Made by a program: the position numbers and the translations under genes. Positions 6,629 through 10,295 of a DNA stretch of 10,295 nucleotides are shown here, piece by piece. The notes beneath the pieces were generated by a model. That model was not told where the DNA came from. It saw nothing but the letters and a program-made list of their open reading frames with translations, and searched no databases. This DNA comes from JAZDIT01 sp043804755 (GTDB taxonomy: Bacteria; Patescibacteriota; Minisyncoccia; Minisyncoccales; JAQTPW01), in assembly GCA_043804755.1 (NCBI GenBank), contig JAZDIT010000004.1, forward strand, positions 1 through 10,295. Direction: 5' to 3'. Each line of letters starts with the position of its first letter. Position 1 is the first letter of the stretch.

Positions 6629-6650
6629 AGAAACGATTCTATAATATAAT
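6622..6650 (+). promoter_or_regulatory. secA promoter
   Basis: TTGTCA (6622-6627) and TATAAT (6645-6650) are 17 bases apart; a second TATAAT at 6640-6645 overlaps it but is badly spaced. Transcription should begin near 6657, leaving an untranslated leader of about 8 bases before the ATG at 6665, too short for normal Shine-Dalgarno use. Confidence 0.8.
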
Positions 6651-6664
6651 TCAATCTGCTAGGT

Positions 6665-9091
6665 ATGTCAATTCTTACTAAGGTTTTTGGTGATGCCAAC
6701 GAGAAGTATTTGAAGAAGCTGCAGCCGGTGGTTGAGAAAATAAACAACTTCGAAAAAACCTTCGAGGGTTTTTCTGAAGAGCAATTAAAAGAAAAGACCC
6801 AAGAGCTCAAGAAGCAAATTGAAGGAGATTCAGCCTCAATCAATGACGTATTGCCGGAGGCTTTTGCTTTGGTCAAGGAGGCAGCGAAAAGAAGTTTGTC
6901 GCAGCGGCATTTTGACGTCCAATTAATCGGCGGAATAGTTTTACACGAAGGCAAGATTGCTGAAATGAAAACCGGCGAGGGTAAAACGCTGGCCGCCACC
7001 CTGCCCGTTTATTTGAATGCTTTGACGGGGAAGGGTGTGCATGTGGTGACGGTCAACGACTATCTAGCGAAACGTGATACGGTTTGGATGGGACAGATAT
7101 ACCACGCCCTTGGGTTGTCTGTAGGTTGTATAGTGCATGATACTGCTTTTGTTTACGACCCCACCGCCAACAAGGACAAAGAAAGAGATGCGGTAGGCGG
7201 TTTCAAGGTGGTCGAGGATTATTTAAGGCCGGTTTCAAGAAAAGAGGCGTACGTGGCCGATATAACTTACGGCACCAACAACGAATTCGGGTTTGATTAT
7301 TTGCGGGACAATATGGTTTATGATTTGGAGCAGCAAGTTCAAAGAGAGCACAATTTCGTCATCATTGACGAAGTTGACTCTATCTTAATTGATGAGGCGA
7401 GAACCCCTTTGATTATTTCGGCGCCCGACCAGGAATCTTCCCAATGGTATCAGGAATTCGCTAAAATCATTCCCAAACTTGATTCCAAAACCGACTACGA
7501 GATTGATGAAAAAATGAAGGCCGTCACTTTGACTGAAGGCGGCGTCAATAAGGTGGAGAAGATTTTAGGCATGGGCAATATTTATGAGGAAAAGGGAATA
7601 AAATATGTTCATCACCTAGAACAGGCGCTTAGAGCCGAAGTTTTGTTTAAAATAGATAAAGATTATGTGGTGAGTCCGTCAGCTGACGGAGGTCAGGTCA
7701 TCATTGTTGACGAATTCACCGGTAGATTAATGCCGGGCCGGCGTTGGTCGGGAGGGCTTCATCAGGCAGTTGAAGCCAAAGAGGGAGTGAGGGTACAACC
7801 CGAATCATTGACCTTGGCCTCCATTACTTTCCAGAACTATTTTAGAATGTACCAAAGAATAGCCGGTATGACCGGAACCGCTGCCACCTCGGCCGAGGAA
7901 TTTGATAAGGTCTATAAATTAGATGTCGTCATTATTCCTACTCATAAGCTCATGCAAAGGCAGGAGTTACCGGACAGGATTTACAAAACCCAGGAAGGGA
8001 AACTCAAGGCCTTAATCAGAGAAATAAAAGAAAGGCATGAAAACAGGCAACCGGTTTTGGTCGGCACGACCAGCATTGAAAAAAACGAATACTTGGGCAA
8101 ATTATTGGAAAGAGAGGGAGTTCCTCATCAGATTTTAAATGCCAAACACCACGAGCAAGAAGGAGAGATTATTGCTCAGGCCGGAAAACTGGGGCAGGTA
8201 ACCATCGCCACCAATATGGCGGGGCGAGGCGTGGATATAATACTCGGAGGAAATCCAGCCTCGCCCGACGAAGCGAACAGAGTTCGCGTAGTCGGGGGGC
8301 TTCATATAATAGGTACCGAGCGCCATGAGGCCAGAAGGATTGATAACCAGTTGCGGGGCAGATCGGGCAGGCAAGGCGATCCGGGTTCTTCTCAATTTTT
8401 TATTTCCCTCGAAGACGACATCATGCGGATTTTCGGCGGCGACAGGATCAAATCTTTAATGGGCCTTTTGAAGGTTCCGGACGACGAGCCCCTTGAAAAT
8501 CGGATGATTTCCAATGCCATTGAGTCAGCCCAATCGAAAATCGAGGGTATGAACTTTGATTTAAGAAAACACATTTTGGAATACGATGACGTGATGAACA
8601 AGCATCGTGACGTGATTTACAAAAAGAGAAAAGAATTCCTTGTTATTGCAGATTGGAAAGTGCAGATTGCAGATTTGTTGAAAACGCCCGAAGAGAAAAA
8701 GGCTTTTGAAGAAAAGGTTAAGGAATTGGGAGATAATTTTAATCAAGTCGCTAAATTCATTGCCCTGAGGACTTTAGATATGTTTTGGATGAACCATTTG
8801 GAAGAGATGGAAATTTTGAGGGATTCAGTGAAGCTGCGGGCTTACGGGCAAAAAGACCCGCTCGTTGAATACAAATCAGAAGGGCACAGGATGTTCCAAA
8901 GACTATTGGGAGCCATTGAATCAACTATCGCTGCCACGGTTTTGAAAGCGAATATCACCAAGGGGCCTTCTCCCTTAACTCAGCCCGCCCAGCAAAACAA
9001 AAAAGAAATAAGCCGCAATGATCCTTGCCCGTGCGGAGCGAAACATCCCGATGGTCGTCCCATAAAGTACAAACATTGCCACGGTAAGTGA
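6665..9091 (+). CDS. secA: Protein translocase ATPase SecA
   Basis: SecA drives export of unfolded preproteins through SecYEG by ATP hydrolysis. The 808-residue product shows NBD1 with Walker A 'TGEGKT' (103-108), 'TYGTNNEFGFDYLRDNM' (201-217) and Walker B 'DEVDSILIDEARTP' (235-248); the preprotein cross-linking domain (about 220-370); 'GMTGTAATSAEEF' (401-413); NBD2 with 'TNMAGRGVDIILGG' (516-529) and 'QLRGRSGRQGDPG' (562-574); the scaffold helix and 'WMNHLEEMEILRDSVKLR' (708-725); and a C-terminal zinc site (Cys788, Cys790, Cys805, His806) that would bind SecB or ribosomes/lipid. Between 'YKKRKEFL' (652-659) and 'LRTLDMFW' (701-708) only about 40 residues are present, roughly 60 fewer than in E. 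coli, so the helical wing domain is much reduced. Residues about 160-190 form an insertion before 'SRKEAYVADITYG'. It is divergent from the transporter. Confidence 0.98.
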   Translation: MSILTKVFGDANEKYLKKLQPVVEKINNFEKTFEGFSEEQLKEKTQELKKQIEGDSASINDVLPEAFALVKEAAKRSLSQRHFDVQLIGGIVLHEGKIAEMKTGEGKTLAATLPVYLNALTGKGVHVVTVNDYLAKRDTVWMGQIYHALGLSVGCIVHDTAFVYDPTANKDKERDAVGGFKVVEDYLRPVSRKEAYVADITYGTNNEFGFDYLRDNMVYDLEQQVQREHNFVIIDEVDSILIDEARTPLIISAPDQESSQWYQEFAKIIPKLDSKTDYEIDEKMKAVTLTEGGVNKVEKILGMGNIYEEKGIKYVHHLEQALRAEVLFKIDKDYVVSPSADGGQVIIVDEFTGRLMPGRRWSGGLHQAVEAKEGVRVQPESLTLASITFQNYFRMYQRIAGMTGTAATSAEEFDKVYKLDVVIIPTHKLMQRQELPDRIYKTQEGKLKALIREIKERHENRQPVLVGTTSIEKNEYLGKLLEREGVPHQILNAKHHEQEGEIIAQAGKLGQVTIATNMAGRGVDIILGGNPASPDEANRVRVVGGLHIIGTERHEARRIDNQLRGRSGRQGDPGSSQFFISLEDDIMRIFGGDRIKSLMGLLKVPDDEPLENRMISNAIESAQSKIEGMNFDLRKHILEYDDVMNKHRDVIYKKRKEFLVIADWKVQIADLLKTPEEKKAFEEKVKELGDNFNQVAKFIALRTLDMFWMNHLEEMEILRDSVKLRAYGQKDPLVEYKSEGHRMFQRLLGAIESTIAATVLKANITKGPSPLTQPAQQNKKEISRNDPCPCGAKHPDGRPIKYKHCHGK

Positions 9092-9104
9092 AATATATTA
9101 TACT
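9076..9104 (+). promoter_or_regulatory. Promoter of the hicBA pair inside the 3' end of secA
   Basis: TTGCCA (9076-9081) and TATACT (9099-9104) are 17 bases apart, with TATAAA (9104-9109) as an alternative -10. The start codon at 9117 lies 12 or 7 bases downstream, so the leader is a few bases at most. The -35 lies within the last codons of secA. Confidence 0.6.
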
Positions 9105-9116
9105 ATAAATAGAGAT

Positions 9117-9359
9117 ATGTTAAGCGAATTTATAGAGAAAAAATTAAAAGCAGCCAAATATAAGCTTCTTAAAGATGGAAATTATTTCGGAGAAATTCCG
9201 GGATTAAGAGGTGTTTGGGCAAGCGCTAAAAATTTAGAAGATTGCCGGAAAAAACTTCAAGCAGTATTAGAAGATTGGCTATTGCTAAAAGTGCGGGATA
9301 AAGAAAGTATCCCCGGTTTTGTTCTGAAAATTGACCGGCGGGAATTGGTAAAGAAATAA
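9117..9359 (+). CDS. hicB: HicB-family antitoxin
   Basis: HicB antitoxins bind and neutralise HicA mRNA-cleaving toxins. The 80-residue product has the partial RNase H-like HicB core: basic helix, 'YKLLKDGNYFGEIPGLRGVWA' strands (16-36), then 'NLEDCRKKLQAVLEDWLLLKV' helix (39-59) and 'IPGF' near 65-68. It ends soon after, with no room for the C-terminal ribbon-helix-helix or HTH found in some HicB proteins, so autoregulation by this protein alone is doubtful. The antitoxin gene comes first, 4 bases before hicA, as in many hicBA pairs. Assignment rests on fold pattern and on the neighbour. Confidence 0.85.
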   Translation: MLSEFIEKKLKAAKYKLLKDGNYFGEIPGLRGVWASAKNLEDCRKKLQAVLEDWLLLKVRDKESIPGFVLKIDRRELVKK

Positions 9360-9363
9360 AAGA

Positions 9364-9576
9364 ATGCCAAAAAGCATTTCTTGGAAAAAGTTAGTTCAAA
9401 AATTCAGGAAATTAGAATTTGATGGCCCCTATTCAGGTGGCCGTCATTTGTTTATGGCGAGAGGAGAATTAAAAGTTCATATTCCAAATCCGCACGAAGG
9501 AGATATTTCAAGGCATTTGCTCTCAGAAATTTTGCGTCAGGCAGGAATATCTTCAACTGATTGGAATAAAATATAA
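9364..9576 (+). CDS. hicA: HicA-family mRNA interferase toxin
   Basis: HicA is a small double-stranded-RNA-binding-domain-like toxin that cleaves mRNA and blocks translation. The 70-residue product has the usual layout: 'SWKKLVQKFRKLEF' helix (6-19), 'GGRHLFM' strand (25-31) with His28 as the likely catalytic histidine, 'VHIPNPHEGDIS' (38-49), and the C-terminal helix 'LLSEILRQAGIS' (52-63). All expected elements are intact, so the toxin may be active. It is co-transcribed with hicB; no separate promoter or Shine-Dalgarno is seen. Confidence 0.88.
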   Translation: MPKSISWKKLVQKFRKLEFDGPYSGGRHLFMARGELKVHIPNPHEGDISRHLLSEILRQAGISSTDWNKI

Positions 9577-9577
9577 G

Positions 9578-9640
9578 AACCGTCACGGTCGTTAGCGCTC
9601 CCGTTCCATTTCTTGATTTCCACGCCTACGGCGTGAAAAT
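9578..9640. other. Intergenic hairpins after hicA
   Basis: Two stems lie here: ACCGT/ACGGT with a single-base centre (9578-9588), and CACGCC/GGCGTG (9621-9626/9630-9635, TAC loop), which can be extended by ATTT/AAAT past one mismatch. No plus-strand T-run follows, so either could be a weak terminator or a transcript-stabilising stem separating hicBA from the next genes. Confidence 0.4.
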
Positions 9641-9663
9641 TAAAAAGTGTCGTGTAAAATAAT

Positions 9664-9816
9664 ATGGCAATAAAACCAAAGTGCGACAAATGTAAAAAGG
9701 AGTTAAAAGAGTTTGGTGCGATTCTGTTCAGTCCGCCAAAGAAAAATGTGGTGCAGAAATTTCATCTGTGCCAAAAATGCTATCGTGAAATTTCCCGCGG
9801 CTTCGGCAAGAAATAA
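9664..9816 (+). CDS. Small zinc-ribbon protein (50 residues)
   Basis: An ATG at 9664 opens a 50-codon frame ending in TAA. It holds two C-x-x-C knuckles, 'CDKC' (residues 7-10) and 'CQKC' (36-39), 25 residues apart, the layout of a treble-clef or zinc-ribbon domain, in a very lysine-rich chain with 'FGAILFSPP' between them. Such small proteins commonly bind nucleic acid or ribosomes, but no specific role is assigned. It lies 11 bases before the ASCH gene, so the two are probably co-transcribed. No Shine-Dalgarno is seen. Confidence 0.7.
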   Translation: MAIKPKCDKCKKELKEFGAILFSPPKKNVVQKFHLCQKCYREISRGFGKK

Positions 9817-9827
9817 TAAAAATACCA

Positions 9828-10259
9828 ATGGAACATTTGGCAATAATGAGAAAATCTTGGGGGTTGACGGATAAGATCCTGAGTGGTCAGAAAAAGATTG
9901 AGTCGCGTTGGTATTCGGCTAAACGCCAACCTTGGGACAACATTAAAGAAGGGGAGACGATTTACTTTAAAGATTCGGGCGGGCCGGTAAGGATAAAAGC
10001 AGGGGTTAAGAAGGTAATGCAATTTACCGATTTAACTCCGAAAAGGGTGAAAGAAATATTAGATGAGTATGGTGATGACGATGGCATAGAGAAAGAAAAG
10101 ATTCCAGAATTTTTTGAGCGGTTTAAGAATAAAAAATACGGCATACTCATATTTCTTAAAAATCCCCGAGAAATTAAACCATTTGAGATTGATAAAACAG
10201 GATTCGGAGTAATGTCGGCCTGGATTTCGATCGATGATATTAATAAGATTAAAAAATAA
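9828..10259 (+). CDS. ASCH-domain protein
   Basis: ASCH domains are small beta-barrels related to PUA/EVE folds that bind RNA or modified nucleotides; some (YqfB type) hydrolyse N4-acetylcytidine. The 143-residue product carries the diagnostic G-x-K-x-x-E-x-R motif as Gly20, Lys22, Glu25 and Arg27, then 'EGETIYFKDSGGPV' (41-54), the usual barrel strand after the motif, and 'IKAGVKKVMQF' (56-66). The C-terminal 'FEIDKTGFGVMSAWISID' (119-136) completes the barrel. A charged helical insertion (about 70-101) separates the halves. An ATG at 9846 is an alternative start, but the first few residues look like the leading strand. The enzymatic activity, if any, cannot be told. Confidence 0.85.
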   Translation: MEHLAIMRKSWGLTDKILSGQKKIESRWYSAKRQPWDNIKEGETIYFKDSGGPVRIKAGVKKVMQFTDLTPKRVKEILDEYGDDDGIEKEKIPEFFERFKNKKYGILIFLKNPREIKPFEIDKTGFGVMSAWISIDDINKIKK

Positions 10260-10265
10260 TTTCAG

Positions 10266-10294
10266 TTGACAAAATTTAGCGGGCGTGGTATGAT
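10266..10294 (+). promoter_or_regulatory. Strong promoter for a gene beyond the window
   Basis: A perfect TTGACA (10266-10271) and TATGAT (10289-10294) are exactly 17 bases apart, with TGG before the -10. The gene it drives is not in the window. Confidence 0.75.
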
Positions 10295-10295
10295 G

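Overview
The window looks like chromosomal DNA from a small-genome bacterium of the Candidate Phyla Radiation (Patescibacteria, perhaps Parcubacteria). This is inferred from compact spacing, promoters lying almost on top of start codons (leaderless or near-leaderless mRNAs), little Shine-Dalgarno signal, a SecA with a shortened scaffold/wing region, and exported proteins with PsbP-like tails. TGA is used as a stop (for example at the end of secA), so the UGA-as-glycine code of Gracilibacteria/SR1 is excluded.

Layout. (1) 57-3615 is a three-gene plus-strand cell-envelope operon: two unrecognised membrane-anchored exported proteins, then the peptidoglycan lytic transglycosylase MltG with an extra C-terminal domain. 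All three proteins begin with nearly the same M-x-R-N-(K/R)-K membrane-anchor start. (2) 3616-5808 is an accessory block: a strong promoter, about 270 nt of apparently structured non-coding RNA ending in a 23-bp hairpin, two unknown genes whose products look like diverged paralogues (the second with a helix-turn-helix and an acidic tail), and a Rho-independent terminator. This is the best candidate for something undescribed. (3) 5799-6593 (minus) is a DMT/EamA-type transporter that has lost its last two membrane segments; its aberrant tail runs into the terminator of the accessory block. (4) 6665-9091 (plus) is secA, divergent from the transporter; the two promoters share one -35 region. (5) 9117-10259 holds small genes: a hicB-hicA toxin-antitoxin pair, a 50-residue zinc-ribbon protein and an ASCH-domain protein. 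A textbook promoter for a gene beyond the window closes the sequence.

How they fit together. The mltG operon and secA are housekeeping envelope and secretion functions. The accessory block between mltG and the transporter, and the small-gene cluster after secA, look like exchangeable cargo. The order promoter, structured RNA, strong hairpin, protein gene resembles type III (RNA-antitoxin) loci, but neither the RNA nor the protein is recognisable as a known family, so that is only a hypothesis.
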